DNA from: Verrucomicrobiaceae bacterium
Lineage (GTDB): Bacteria > Verrucomicrobiota > Verrucomicrobiia > Verrucomicrobiales > Verrucomicrobiaceae
NCBI GenBank assembly: GCA_016713035.1
Contig: JADJPW010000001.1
Location: forward strand, 1,543,262 to 1,607,261
Direction: 5' to 3'
DNA length: 64,000 nt
In this document: piece after piece, positions 8,496-18,111 of the stretch
How the letters are laid out: each line of letters starts with the position of its first letter
How positions within the stretch are numbered: the first letter of the stretch is position 1
The notes under the pieces: model-generated
Seen by the model: the letters and a program-made list of their open reading frames with translations, nothing else
Told to the model about the DNA's origin: nothing
The model's database searches: none
Position numbers and translations under genes: made by a program

Positions 8496-9044
8496 ATGCT
8501 TTCTCTCCGAGAACCGAAAGTCGAAAGCCTGCGCAAAATGCTCTCCCATTGGGCAAATCAACCGCTGAGCTATCGACCTGCAGACCTGCCCAAAGGTGGC
8601 TTCATCGCCGACGAACACCGCGTGAGACTCGGCACAGGACAAGAGGCTTACGCAGCCGCAAAACAGAAACTCGATGCCTGGGTCATGTTTCCCCAATGGG
8701 CACGCATCATCCAAGCGACCGAAGGCCAACAAGCGAGCACCCTCGTAGCGATGGTCGTGCGCATCTGCGGCCTATGGTGGATCAATCCATGCCGTATCCT
8801 GCGGCGGCATGATGGAGCCATGACCCACGGCTTCACCTACGGCACCCTGCCCGAGCATGCCGAGTGCGGGGAGGAGATGTTCCTCATCGAAATGCAGACG
8901 GATGGAAGCGTGTGGTATGTCATCCGAGCATTCTCTCGTCCACGGCATTGGATGGCATGGCTCGCCTTTCCACTGGCACGGTGGTGGCAGTGCCGCTTCG
9001 TACGTGATTCACAAAGGAGGATGATGACCGATGAGTGCTCATGA
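8496..9044 (+). CDS. DUF1990 family protein
   Basis: 182 residues. The C-terminal half shows the DUF1990 pattern: FTYGTLPEHAECGEEMFLIE followed by VWYVIRAFSRPRHWMAWLAFP. The mid part KLDAWVMFPQWARI also fits. DUF1990 has no assigned reaction and is a predicted START/SRPBCC-like fold. The gene overlaps the start of the YndJ-like gene by 14 bases, so the two were translationally coupled before the insertion. DUF1990 and YndJ-like genes are, to my recollection, neighbours or fusions in other bacteria. Confidence 0.75.
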   Translation: MLSLREPKVESLRKMLSHWANQPLSYRPADLPKGGFIADEHRVRLGTGQEAYAAAKQKLDAWVMFPQWARIIQATEGQQASTLVAMVVRICGLWWINPCRILRRHDGAMTHGFTYGTLPEHAECGEEMFLIEMQTDGSVWYVIRAFSRPRHWMAWLAFPLARWWQCRFVRDSQRRMMTDECS

Positions 9045-9676
9045 ACAAAACACCGACCGATCCGAGTGGGCTGGCTGTGTATTCACCGCATTACGTGTGC
9101 TGCTCGTCATCTTCGCCGGACAGCTTTTGGGTGAAGGCTGGGACAAGCCGCAGTGGATCATGTGGATGATCCTCATCTCTGGTGGACTGCTAATTCCAAT
9201 CGGCAGTGCTTGCTTGGGCACATCGAGCCGTCGGCTATTCGGAGGGATGCTTGCCTTTAGCATGACCCTTGTTCTCTTCCAGGCCCTGATAAGACCCGTA
9301 GGTCGTGAATCGACATTGCTGGCCGCAGCATGGCTCGTTTGGTGCATGCTATTTGCGCTCATTTCCTGTCTCAGTCTGCTGAAGGAGCCTCTGCGTGATG
9401 CTGGGTGGCTATGCAGAGTCGCAGCAGCCATTTCGCCCATCGTAGGCGCAGCGTGGCTGGTTGCACATCGAGCAAACTGGATGCCGCTGGGCTTTGATCC
9501 GCTGATTGTGTTGCTTACGGCGGCGCATTTTCATCATGCCGGCTTCACCCTGCCGCTAATGGCAGGACTGAATGCACGGAGTCATCCGGGCTGGTGGACA
9601 AGCTCCTCCTGTGTGGCCGTGCTGGCGGGAGTACCACTGGTGGCATCGGGAATCACCTGCACACACCTGGGACTAG

Positions 9677-10553
9677 GCGGTGTCTTCGCAAATGGAACGC
9701 ATTTTCTGCAAGGTTGGTGCAGGGCTGAAGTTGAAAGGCTGCCATGTTCAACAAACTGACCCGGAGTCTGCAAACCGCCCTGCGTGACAGGGCTTCTTCA
9801 TTCATTCTGTAGTGCAACAACGCTGGGCAGGGCGAAGAGGGCGCAGGCCTAAAATCGTGGCTCTGCATCTGGAGGCTTTCTTCCACATCCTACGCACTGG
9901 TGATCCATGGAGAGACCTGCCTGTGCGCTATGGGCTCTGGACAACGGTCTATTCGCAGTTCAGGCGCTGGTGCCTCTGCGGGGTGTGGGACGCGCTGGTG
10001 GCGTGGTTGGGCAAGAAGGCCAAGGGCTTGCTGCGACATGTCGATGGCAGCTACATCAAAGTCCATCAGCACGGTCTGCAAGGACCTAAGCTGCGGCGTG
10101 AGCAGCAGGCCATCGGGCTGTCGCGTGGAGGGATGACCACCAAGCTGCTGGCTGCCGTTGATGAAGACGGCCTGCTCTGCGACTTCGTGTTGTGCGCGGG
10201 CAATTTCCACGACCTCACCGCCGTCCGTCTGATGCTTGAGTCCTTTCGCGGCACGCATGTGGTAGGCGACAAAGGCTTCGACAGCCTAGCGTTCCGTCAG
10301 GCACTCATGGAGCACGGGGCCGCTGGCAGCACGATCCCGCGCAAAGGCTACCAGACCCTCGACGAGCAGCCACAGCCCTTTGACCGCCAGCATTACGCCA
10401 AGCGCCATCTCGTCGAAAACTTCTTCCAGCGCATGAAGGCACACAAGAGGCTTGCCATGCGTTCGGAGAAAACAGCCTCTTCCTTCGCAGGCTTCATCTC
10501 TTTCGCCGCACTCCTGGACAGAACTCTCCAGGCTTGATTTGCGAAGACACCGC
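9677..10553. mobile_element. IS5-family insertion sequence, 877 bp, complete
   Basis: Perfect 17-bp terminal inverted repeats: GCGGTGTCTTCGCAAAT at 9677-9693 and its reverse complement at 10537-10553. Both ends are flanked by CTAG (9673-9676 and 10554-10557), a target duplication of the CTAG/YTAR type used by IS5 relatives. Because CTAG is palindromic, the duplication could also be scored as TA or CTA. It carries one transposase and sits in the YndJ-like gene. The pristine ends suggest it is young. Confidence 0.93.
9812..10537 (+). CDS. IS5-family transposase (DDE)
   Basis: About 241 residues from GTG at 9812. The N-terminal part (RRGRRPKIVAL, then ILRTGDPWRDLP) is the DUF4096-type domain of IS5/IS427-like transposases. 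The catalytic triad is visible as HVDGSYIK (D), VVGDKGFDS (D) and HLVENFFQRMK (E). It cuts and joins the IS ends. The GTG overlaps the stop of a 22-codon leader frame (ATG at 9744) by one base. This looks like termination-reinitiation coupling or an ancestral longer N-terminus split by a shift. The stop codon TGA sits at the inner edge of the right inverted repeat. Confidence 0.85.
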   Translation: MQQRWAGRRGRRPKIVALHLEAFFHILRTGDPWRDLPVRYGLWTTVYSQFRRWCLCGVWDALVAWLGKKAKGLLRHVDGSYIKVHQHGLQGPKLRREQQAIGLSRGGMTTKLLAAVDEDGLLCDFVLCAGNFHDLTAVRLMLESFRGTHVVGDKGFDSLAFRQALMEHGAAGSTIPRKGYQTLDEQPQPFDRQHYAKRHLVENFFQRMKAHKRLAMRSEKTASSFAGFISFAALLDRTLQA

Positions 10554-10855
10554 CTAGGGCTCTGGGTGGAGCCCTGCGGAGTATTCATCTTATCACTCGG
10601 AGCCATAGGCGTGGCGATAGCGCAAATTCAGCGCAGCCTCGAAAAAGAGCACGCACTCTGGGTGCGGGCTAGTTTTGCCCTTTCCGGCGCATCATTGCTA
10701 GCCGCGATGATTTTAGCCCTGGGTTTCGGCCTCCGGCATGTCTTCCCCCACCTCGCACTCACGATGCCCCAAATGTGGGCCACACATAGCTCGCTAAACG
10801 CATTTGGCTTTGGTCTCTGCGGCCTAGTCGCATGGAATGCCTCCAAGCGGCATGC

Positions 10856-12292
10856 TTACTCTTTGGCCTTGGCCGGCTTGCCGTAGTAGGGGAACTTGTC
10901 CCAGTCGTCGTTGTTGGGATCGACACGCGGATCTAGCGTGCTCTTCATCCACTCGTCCACGCGAGCGCGGAGTTGCTTGAGCGTAGCAGAGAGCTTGGGG
11001 TCAGGGGCGAGGTTGTGAAGCTGAGCCGGATCGGAGCGCAGGTCGTAGAGCTCCTCGGGTGGGCGTTTGCCAAAGATGAGGGCGATGTGCTTTGCAAAGG
11101 CGGGCTCATTTTGATGAGCGAGAAGGAAATCCTTCACTCGCGTGGTGTCCACATCACCGAAAGGACGACCATGAAGAAAGTGCACATCTGGATCGCCCGC
11201 AGGCCAGCGGTCAGGACGGAGATTACGGATGTAAAGGAAGTCGTGTGTGCGTATGGCCCGGCAGGGATAGCTCTGGTTATCATGACGCACATTGGCGTGG
11301 CGCTCGCGCTCGATGAAGACAGCATCGCGGACAAGACGGAGGCCATTGCCAAGAATCAGCGATTTGATGCCGCTCATCGTCATCGCGCGTGGCACGTCGA
11401 TGCCAGCGAGTTCGAGGAATGTCGGTCCCAAGTCGGCGACATTGACGAAAGCATCGACTTCGCCACGAGCATGCTTTTCTCCCCAACGCACGGCCAGTGG
11501 CACACGCGAACCGGCGTCGTAGCAATTGGCCAAGCCACGCGGGAGCTGCCAACCGTTGTCGCTGGTGTAGATGATGACGGTGTTGTCGAGTTGGCCACTT
11601 TTTTCGAGCACGGTGATGGCGGCGGCGGCTTCCTCGTCCATTTTCATCACGCCACCATAGTAGTTCATCAGGTCATCTCGCACCTCGGGGCAATCTGGCA
11701 GCTCGGCGGGAATGGTGAGCTTTGACGCATCGAGCTTTTGCTTCGCGAGGTCGAGATAGGGCAGTTTACCGGCCTTGGTGGCCGTGTCCGTGTTTCCAAG
11801 CCAGAAGAAAAAGGGCCGTGCGACATCATGCTTGGCATGAAACTCAGCGAAGTCTTTGTACTTCGTGCCCACAGGGTTTTCCTTCCAGCCGGAGATCTCG
11901 TGATTGCCTGGCGACCAGCCTTTGCCAGTAAAGCCTACCTCATATCCAGCCCCACGCAGCAGATCGGTGACGATGGGCGTGTCCTTCGGAAAGGCGCTAT
12001 ACAAGCTCGCTCGCCCACCGAGCTGATGCGCCACTTTGCCGGTGAGCAAACAGGAGCGAGTCGGTGAGCACGATGGCACGGGGTTGAATGTATGGGTGAA
12101 GAGCACTCCCTCCCGTGCGATGCGATCAAACGCGGGCGTCTTCGCCATCGGATCACCGAGAATGCCCGCAGTCGGCCACTTCCAGTTGTCACCGATGATG
12201 AAGAGCATGTTCGGCCGCGAATCGGCAGCATGGAGCAATCCTCCGAAAAACATCAAAAAACAAAGCAGCCAGGATGGTGTGAGGCATTTCAT
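10856..12292 (-). CDS. Secreted sulfatase (arylsulfatase / heparan-N-sulfatase-like)
   Basis: 478 residues with a signal peptide (MKCLTPSWLLCFLMFFGGLLHAA). RPNMLFIIGDNWKW supplies the metal-binding Asp. SCSPTRSCLLTGK carries the sulfatase motif, whose Cys75 is converted to formylglycine. IIYTSDNGWQLPRG supplies the late metal ligands. Sulfatases hydrolyse sulfate esters or sulfamates; the overall layout resembles the N-sulfoglucosamine sulfohydrolase group. The substrate is probably a sulfated polysaccharide, by inference. The FGE-like domain in the kinase at 19.6 kb is a possible but unlikely maturation partner. The 3' end overlaps the YndJ-like frame by 31 bases. The gene ends a minus-strand run with dsbD and bioD upstream. 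Confidence 0.9.
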   Translation of the reverse strand: MKCLTPSWLLCFLMFFGGLLHAADSRPNMLFIIGDNWKWPTAGILGDPMAKTPAFDRIAREGVLFTHTFNPVPSCSPTRSCLLTGKVAHQLGGRASLYSAFPKDTPIVTDLLRGAGYEVGFTGKGWSPGNHEISGWKENPVGTKYKDFAEFHAKHDVARPFFFWLGNTDTATKAGKLPYLDLAKQKLDASKLTIPAELPDCPEVRDDLMNYYGGVMKMDEEAAAAITVLEKSGQLDNTVIIYTSDNGWQLPRGLANCYDAGSRVPLAVRWGEKHARGEVDAFVNVADLGPTFLELAGIDVPRAMTMSGIKSLILGNGLRLVRDAVFIERERHANVRHDNQSYPCRAIRTHDFLYIRNLRPDRWPAGDPDVHFLHGRPFGDVDTTRVKDFLLAHQNEPAFAKHIALIFGKRPPEELYDLRSDPAQLHNLAPDPKLSATLKQLRARVDEWMKSTLDPRVDPNNDDWDKFPYYGKPAKAKE

Positions 12293-12366
12293 GATTGAAA
12301 CAGCGGTGAAAGCAAAATCAGGGCAAGCTCGGCCATTTGCAGGCGACCTCGTGGCGAGAGAGCAGT

Positions 12367-13053
12367 TCAGGTCTCTGGGAGGACGCTTTTGAGAGGACTG
12401 GCAAAGGAGAGCAAGGAGGCTGGTAGCTCCAACTCGGTCTCGCCGTGCATGATTTCTGCCAGGATGGGCACATCGGGGAGGAATTTTTCCAGGACGAGGC
12501 GGTTGCTGATGCTGGCGGGGTCGCGTTCGTCTTGGACGTGATTGAGGATGAGGCCGGCGCAGGTGAGGCCACGGGCCTGGATGTTCCGCATGGTGAGCAG
12601 CGTGTGATTGAGGCAGCCTAGCTTGTTATTGACCACCACGATGATGGGCAAAGCTAGGCGCTGGGCGAAGTCCGCCATGGTGGAGAATTCGTTGAGCGGC
12701 ACTTCCCAGCCTCCGGCGCCTTCCACGAGCACATGATCATGCTTGGCGGCCAGTGTGTGGAACTGCGCGAGGGCTGCATTCACATCCAGTCGGCGGTTTT
12801 CCATCAAAGCGGCAGCGTAGGGCGCAGCGGGCACTTTGAGCCAGACGGGATTGATGTCGTCCAGCGTGAGCGTGTCGGCTGTGTGGCTGGCATTCATGAG
12901 GTGGATCACATCTTCACGTGATCCACAGACAAAGGGCTTGTAGCCCAGCGCAGTTCTTCCTTCTCGTTTCAGGGCCTCCAGCAGCAGGCAGGTGACGTAG
13001 GTCTTGCCTGCATCGGTATCGGTCCCTGTGATGAAGAAGTGCGGTGCGGTCAT
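12367..13053 (-). CDS. bioD: Dethiobiotin synthetase
   Basis: 228 residues. ATP-dependent closure of the ureido ring of biotin from 7,8-diaminononanoate and CO2. The P-loop is FFITGTDTDAGKTYV (about residues 6-20). Substrate and metal motifs follow as YKPFVCGSREDV and VLVEGAGGWEVPL, and LGCLNHTLLTMRNI is the usual switch region. No other bio genes are visible nearby. It lies 29 bases downstream of dsbD on the same strand. Confidence 0.92.
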   Translation of the reverse strand: MTAPHFFITGTDTDAGKTYVTCLLLEALKREGRTALGYKPFVCGSREDVIHLMNASHTADTLTLDDINPVWLKVPAAPYAAALMENRRLDVNAALAQFHTLAAKHDHVLVEGAGGWEVPLNEFSTMADFAQRLALPIIVVVNNKLGCLNHTLLTMRNIQARGLTCAGLILNHVQDERDPASISNRLVLEKFLPDVPILAEIMHGETELELPASLLSFASPLKSVLPET

Positions 13054-13082
13054 GATGGGGCTGTTTGCGAGGCTGATCTTTT

Positions 13083-14919
13083 TTACTTCGAGGGGATCTG
13101 ATTGAGTGCAGCGCTGACGTTTTGTTCACTGAGGAGCTCGTCGTTTTCACCTTGGAGGATGATGGGCTTATCATTACCAGGTAGGTAGAGCAGATTCAGC
13201 GGCACGGCGGCGCGGCCGAAGCTCTCGAGGGCTTTCTGGATGTCTTCATTGGGCAGTGTCCAGTCGGCACGCATGAGGACGACATTTTTGTCGCTGATGA
13301 GTTTTTTGACGGCGGGGATTTTGTACACGCTTTTGTTGTCCTGGCAGGTGGCGCACCAGCGGGCGGTGAAATCGACATAGACGGGGTCTTTGAGATCACG
13401 GTGGTATTTTTCCAGTTTCGGTGACCACTCGACCCACAGCGGCGCGGGTGGCGAATTCACCGCGAGCATGAATCCGCCGATGAAGAGCAGCAGGGTCATG
13501 AGGATGGCGATGAGGCGTGTGCGCGGCTTTTTGTGCGGCAGGAACCAGCGGCCATAGACCCAGCAGGCGGCAGCAGCGAGCACGAGGCCCAGCAGGGCAT
13601 CAAGGAACTGCTCCGAGTCTGCTAAGCCGTCGTAAATCCAGATCATGTAGGCGACAGTGCCGAAGAGCAGGAATGACATGCCTTGCTTGAAGCTCTCCAT
13701 CCATGCTCCAGGCCGTGGTAGCCGCGAAACGAGTGAAGGAAAGATGGAGAGCAGTAAAAAGGGCAGCGCCAAACCCAGTGCGATCACGGTGAAAAAGAGC
13801 AGCGCCGAGCTGAGGGGCAAACTGAGCGCAAAAGCCAGTGCGGGAGCCAAAAACGGCGCGGAGCAGGGTGTGGCGACGATGGTGGCCAGGAGTCCGGTGA
13901 AGAAGGAGCCGCCGATGCCGCCTTTGGATTGCAGCTCTGCCCCTACACCGACGGCGGAGGTGCCGATCTCAAAGACGCCGGCCATATTCATGGCAAAGGC
14001 GAGGAAGAAGAAGCCGAGTCCGAGCACAAAGCCCGGTGATTGGAGCCTGAAAGCCCCAGCCTTTCCCCAAAGTCACGACGAGAATGGCCAGTGCCCAAAA
14101 GGAGACGAGCACGCCTGCGGTGTAGGCGAGGCCGTGCTTCACGATCTCGCGTCGCTCACCGCCTGCTTGCTGCACGAGGCTCATGATTTTGATGCCGAGC
14201 ACGGGGAAGACGCAGGGCATGATATTGAGGATCAGGCCACCGAGCAGAGCATAGAAGAGCAGCTTCATGAAGTCTGCGGGCGGTGCAGGCGCGGCAGCTG
14301 CCTCGGCAGTGCTCTCCGTGACAACCGCTGGTGGTGGTGGTGGCGTGGAAGATTCGATGAGTGCTGGTGAAGGCGCAGGCGGTGGTGTGGCAGGCTCTGT
14401 CTTGACCGCAGCTGGTGCGGTGGGAGTAGGAGTGGAGGCACCCATTTGGAGGTTTAGGTTGGCCTCTTCCAGAAAGGGGAGGCAGGTCTTGTCGTCACAG
14501 ACGAGGCCATCGACGGTGGCTTTGAGCTGGAAGCTGCCCGCGATGGCCGCGGCAGGCGGCGTGATGCGCACAGGCAGCTCCACGGTGCCCTCAAAACCCT
14601 CACTCGCTTTGCCAAAGGACGTGAAGGGCGTGGGTGCGGGCCAGGGCTGCTCATCGAGCTTCCAGCCTTCCGGCAGGGTCCATTTTACGGTGGTGGGCTT
14701 GCCGATGACACCTGGGGCGAGCTTTTGGCCATAGGTGTGAAAATGCGGCTCATGCACCAGCCGCACCGCCGCACGGAAGGGCTGCCCCGGCATAGCGGCA
14801 TCGGAGATGAGTGTGACGGCGACATTCTTTTTGGCGGGAGATTTCAGATCGAGATCAAAACTCTGCCCACGGACAAAAAGGGTGCTGAGAAGGATAAAGG
14901 CGGCGACGAGGCGTTTCAT
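13083..14919 (-). pseudogene. dsbD: Thiol:disulfide interchange protein DsbD, one-base frameshift
   Basis: The first part (14919 to about 14047) has a signal peptide, an N-terminal reductase-like domain with VCDDKTCLPF, a Pro/Ala-rich linker, and the start of the membrane domain with MPCVFPVLGIK. The second part carries on with LGLGFFFLAFAMNMAG, TPCSAPFLAPALAFAL and a C-terminal thioredoxin domain with WCATCQDNK. DsbD passes electrons from cytoplasmic thioredoxin to periplasmic thiol proteins. The two parts are in different frames. At 14043-14049 the minus strand reads CAGGCTCC where CAGCTCC would give the expected GFQLQSPGFVLGLG. One extra G explains the break. It may be a real inactivation or a consensus error; the rest is intact. 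Confidence 0.88.
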
Positions 14920-15045
14920 GGTGCGTATGCGGTGAGATAACGGCTTCTGGGGAATATTCCATCTCCACGCTCACGGCTTGCCAGCATTTCAAACACCGCC
15001 TAGCTTCTGCGCTTTCCTCCCGCACCCCCTTTTCCTTTTTTCTGC

Positions 15046-16047
15046 ATGCTGATCCAATCGAGAGCCTATGCCCGCGCCGGTCTGGTGGGGAATCCCTCCG
15101 ACGGCTACTTCGGCAAGACCATCTCTTTCATCATCCGTGACTACCACGCGGAGGTCACGCTCTATGAAACGCCAGAGCTGCGGATCGAGCCGAATGAGCG
15201 CGATCACAGCGTCTTCGGCAGCATCGAGGAGCTGGTGGTGAATGTGCGGCAGTTCGGCTACTACGGCGGCATTCGGCTGCTCAAGGCCTGTGTGAAGCGC
15301 TTCTTCGAGTACTGCGTGAAGCACGGCATCGACCTGCATGGGCGGAATTTCACCCTGCGTTACGGCAGCAATATCCCGCCTCAGGTCGGCATGGCGGGCT
15401 CCAGCGCCATCATCACAGCCTGTTGGCGTGCTTTGATGGAATTCTACCAAGTCGAGATCCCCAAGCACATCGTGCCCAGCCTGGTTCTGAGCGTGGAAAA
15501 TGAGGAACTAGGCATCCCTGCGGGCCTCCAGGACCGTGTGATCCAGACTTATGAAGGCGTGGTCTTCATGGACTTCAATCGCGCCAGCGTGGAGCGGCTC
15601 GGTCACGGCATTTACGAAGAGATCGACCCGAAACTGCTGCCCTCCGTGTATGTGGCCTTCACCACCCAGCTCAGTGAGGGCACTGAGGTCTTTCACAATG
15701 ACATCCGTGGCCGCTGGAACCGGGGTGAGCGTGATGTGGTGAGCGCCATGTATCAGTGGGCGAATCTGGCCCACCGCGTGCGTGACATGCTGATCGAAGG
15801 CCGTGGCCGCGAGATCGGCCCGCTGCTCAATGAGAACTTCGATCTGCGCCGCCGCCTCTATAAAATCAGCCCTGGGAATGTCCAGATGGTCGAAACCGCA
15901 CGCGAGATCGGTGCGAGCGCGAAATTCACCGGTAGCGGCGGTGCCATCGTCGGCACCTACGAGGATGAAGCGATGTTTGAGCGACTGAAAGCCGCCCTAG
16001 AGCCGATGAAGGTCGCCGTCATCAAACCACAAATCCTACCGATCTGA
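15046..16047 (+). CDS. GHMP-family sugar kinase, glucuronokinase-like
   Basis: 333 residues. The N-terminal substrate motif RAYARAGLVGNPSDGYFGKTISF and the ATP-binding loop IPPQVGMAGSSAIITAC are GHMP-kinase motifs. FTGSGGAIVGTY is the third motif. The NPSDGYFGK form resembles glucuronokinase and related sugar-1-kinases rather than homoserine or mevalonate kinase. It would phosphorylate a free sugar at C1 with ATP. The exact sugar is inferred only from motif resemblance. It is divergent from dsbD across about 125 bases and followed by yaeQ after 37 bases. Confidence 0.75.
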   Translation: MLIQSRAYARAGLVGNPSDGYFGKTISFIIRDYHAEVTLYETPELRIEPNERDHSVFGSIEELVVNVRQFGYYGGIRLLKACVKRFFEYCVKHGIDLHGRNFTLRYGSNIPPQVGMAGSSAIITACWRALMEFYQVEIPKHIVPSLVLSVENEELGIPAGLQDRVIQTYEGVVFMDFNRASVERLGHGIYEEIDPKLLPSVYVAFTTQLSEGTEVFHNDIRGRWNRGERDVVSAMYQWANLAHRVRDMLIEGRGREIGPLLNENFDLRRRLYKISPGNVQMVETAREIGASAKFTGSGGAIVGTYEDEAMFERLKAALEPMKVAVIKPQILPI

Positions 16048-16084
16048 GCCCCTACGGGCCGAAAATCCTCCTCCACCGACACGC

Positions 16085-16639
16085 ATGGCCCTGAAGGCGA
16101 TCATTTATAAAGCGAAGGTCTCCTTCTCCGATCTGGATACGAATCGCTACGCCGATCACGAGCCCATCACCATCGCCCGCCATCCATCGGAGACGGAGGA
16201 GCGCATGATGATACGACTACTCGCCTGGGTGATGAATGCACCCGAGAACAATGACCGAGGAACCCTCGAGTTCGGCAAAGACATGTGGGAGGCCGATGAG
16301 CCCGCACTCTGCCAGAGCGATCTCACGGGTGCCCTGGAGCACTGGATCGATCTGGGGCAGCCAGAGGAAAAGCGCCTCGTGCGCTGCTGTGGCCGCTCAC
16401 GGCGAGTGACGGTGTATAGCTTCAGCAACACCACCAGCACCTGGTGGGCCGGAGTGGCGGATAAAATGTCCCGCGTGAAGAATCTCACTGTCTGGCAGCT
16501 CGCACCCGAGCAGTCGCAGGCACTCGGCAGCCTCGCGAATCGAGCGATGGACCTACAGATCACCCTCCAGGACGGCATTCTCTGGATCAGTGAAGGCGAA
16601 CGCAGTGTGGAGATCACGCCCGTCCGGCTATGCCTGTGA
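16085..16639 (+). CDS. yaeQ: YaeQ family protein
   Basis: 184 residues, full length for YaeQ. Typical segments are MALKAIIYKAKVSFSDLDTNRY, the HPSETEERMMIRLLAW stretch, and WIDLGQPEEKRLVRCCGRSRRVTVYSF. YaeQ has a PD-(D/E)XK-like fold, but its cellular role is not settled. It is transcribed after the GHMP kinase and is convergent with the E2 gene, only 12 bases away. Confidence 0.88.
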   Translation: MALKAIIYKAKVSFSDLDTNRYADHEPITIARHPSETEERMMIRLLAWVMNAPENNDRGTLEFGKDMWEADEPALCQSDLTGALEHWIDLGQPEEKRLVRCCGRSRRVTVYSFSNTTSTWWAGVADKMSRVKNLTVWQLAPEQSQALGSLANRAMDLQITLQDGILWISEGERSVEITPVRLCL

Positions 16640-16651
16640 CGGCACCGCGGC

Positions 16652-17941
16652 TCACACCAGCATGAGCGCGGGATTTTCCAGGAGCTTGCGCATCTCTGCC
16701 AGGAAGGTAGCCGCTACGGCACCATCCACGACACGGTGATCACCGCTAAGGCCCACCCACATGCGCTGTCCGGCCACGATCTGGCCTTTATCATTCACCA
16801 CGGGCACCGCACGGATGCTGCCGATAGCGACGATGGCTGCCTGCGGAGGATTGATGATCGCAGCGAACTGATCGATGCCAAATGCACCGAGGTTGGACAC
16901 CGTGATGGTGCCGCCCGCGAAGTCATCGGGGCTGAGTTTTTTGTTCTTGGACTTACCGGCGAGGTCTTTCACCGCCTGGCTGATCTCCAGCAGCGTTTTC
17001 TTCTCCGCCTGCTTGATGACGGGAGTGACCAGACCGTCCTCGACGGCGATGGCGACGCTGAGACCGACGGATTTGAATTTCACGATGGCATCACCATCCC
17101 ACGCGGCATTGATGGCAGGCTGGGCCTGTGCGGCGCGGATGACAGACTTCAGGATGAAGTCATTGACGGTGTACTTATTGCCACCGGTCTTCTCACTCGT
17201 CGCATTCAGATGAGCGCGGAACTCCATGAGCGGTGCCGCGTCGATCTCCATCTGGAGGTAGAAGTGCGGGATCTGCGTCTTGGAGGCGAGCAGGCGCTCG
17301 GCGATGATGTTGCGCATCGTGCTGGTGGGCACGCGTTCGTCATCGGGACCAAAAGTGGGGCGGATCGCTGGTGTGGCAGCCACACGGCCTCCAGAGCCGC
17401 CAGTGGGTGCATTTTCGACATCCTCACGCACGATGCGTCCACCAGGACCTGTGCCGATGAGGCCACTGAGATCCACACCACGCTCTGCGGCGATCTTTTT
17501 GGCCAGCGGGGAGGCCTTCACGCGTACATTCGCATTGCCAGCGGCAGCGCGGGATTTGTGCTGCGGAGCCTGTGGGAGCCGTGGGCCAGCGGTGGCTGAT
17601 TTTGCGGCGGAGCCAGCGGGCTTCTTCTCTGCGGCAGGTGCAGGAGCAGCGGCAGCCTGGGCTTTGGCGATGAGTTCATCCAGATTGGCCGGTGCAGCCT
17701 CATCGTCATCCAGGACGACCGCGATAGGGGCACTCAGGGGCACTTTAACGCCGGGCTGGACGACGATGTGATGTACCACGCCCTCGAATGGGCTGGCATA
17801 CTCCATGGTGGCCTTGTCTGTTTCGATGTCAGCGATGGCTTTGCCGATGGTGATCTTATCTCCCACTTTGACGAGCCACTTTGCGAGGGTCCCCTCGGTC
17901 ATGGTGTCACTGAGTTTGGGCATTTCGACGATTTTGGGCAT
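16652..17941 (-). CDS. pdhC: Pyruvate dehydrogenase E2, dihydrolipoamide acetyltransferase
   Basis: 429 residues in the standard E2 order. A lipoyl domain carries IETDKATMEY with the lipoylated Lys near residue 43. An Ala/Pro-rich hinge follows, then a peripheral-subunit-binding domain (VKASPLAKKIAAERGVDLS...GPGGRIVREDV). The acyltransferase domain ends with GDHRVVDGAVAA, containing the catalytic His near residue 402. It moves the acetyl group from lipoamide to CoA. The lipoyl domain opens with MPKIVEMPKLSDTMTEG, typical of the alphaproteobacterial/mitochondrial E2 type. E1 and E3 are not adjacent. Confidence 0.93.
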   Translation of the reverse strand: MPKIVEMPKLSDTMTEGTLAKWLVKVGDKITIGKAIADIETDKATMEYASPFEGVVHHIVVQPGVKVPLSAPIAVVLDDDEAAPANLDELIAKAQAAAAPAPAAEKKPAGSAAKSATAGPRLPQAPQHKSRAAAGNANVRVKASPLAKKIAAERGVDLSGLIGTGPGGRIVREDVENAPTGGSGGRVAATPAIRPTFGPDDERVPTSTMRNIIAERLLASKTQIPHFYLQMEIDAAPLMEFRAHLNATSEKTGGNKYTVNDFILKSVIRAAQAQPAINAAWDGDAIVKFKSVGLSVAIAVEDGLVTPVIKQAEKKTLLEISQAVKDLAGKSKNKKLSPDDFAGGTITVSNLGAFGIDQFAAIINPPQAAIVAIGSIRAVPVVNDKGQIVAGQRMWVGLSGDHRVVDGAVAATFLAEMRKLLENPALMLV

Positions 17942-18111
17942 GGGGGGAAAGGGGGAGTTTGAGGGTCGCCATCTATGGGCGCAGAAGGCCGGGAATCAAT
18001 GACGAATGCCATGCCAGTGTGCCGAGAGGGAGCTTTCGATCCATTTCGAGGCATAATCCGCCGATCAAAGGGGGCAAAGAACCCCGCTCCTGGCTTCGTT
18101 GCCACACGGTC

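Larger units (their letters stand above)
9031..10886 (+). pseudogene. YndJ-like membrane protein, split by an IS5-family insertion
   Basis: The 5' part (9031 to about 9676) encodes a multi-spanning membrane protein with GFDPLIVLLTAAHFHHAGFTLPLMAGL, the signature of the YndJ family. The 3' part (10558-10886) continues with EPCGVFILSLGAIGVAIAQI and MPQMWATHSSLNAFGFGLCGL, the YndJ C-terminus. Removing 9677-10553 and one copy of CTAG rejoins the frame exactly as THLGLGLWVEPCG. The interruption is therefore recent and the flanks have not decayed. As it stands, the product would stop inside the IS after an aberrant tail. YndJ function is unknown. The last 31 bases overlap the convergent sulfatase gene. 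Confidence 0.85.

Noticed and set aside
14030..14060. Programmed frameshifting in dsbD
   Set aside because: There is no slippery heptamer or stimulatory hairpin. The same extra base in two other genes points to error or mutation.
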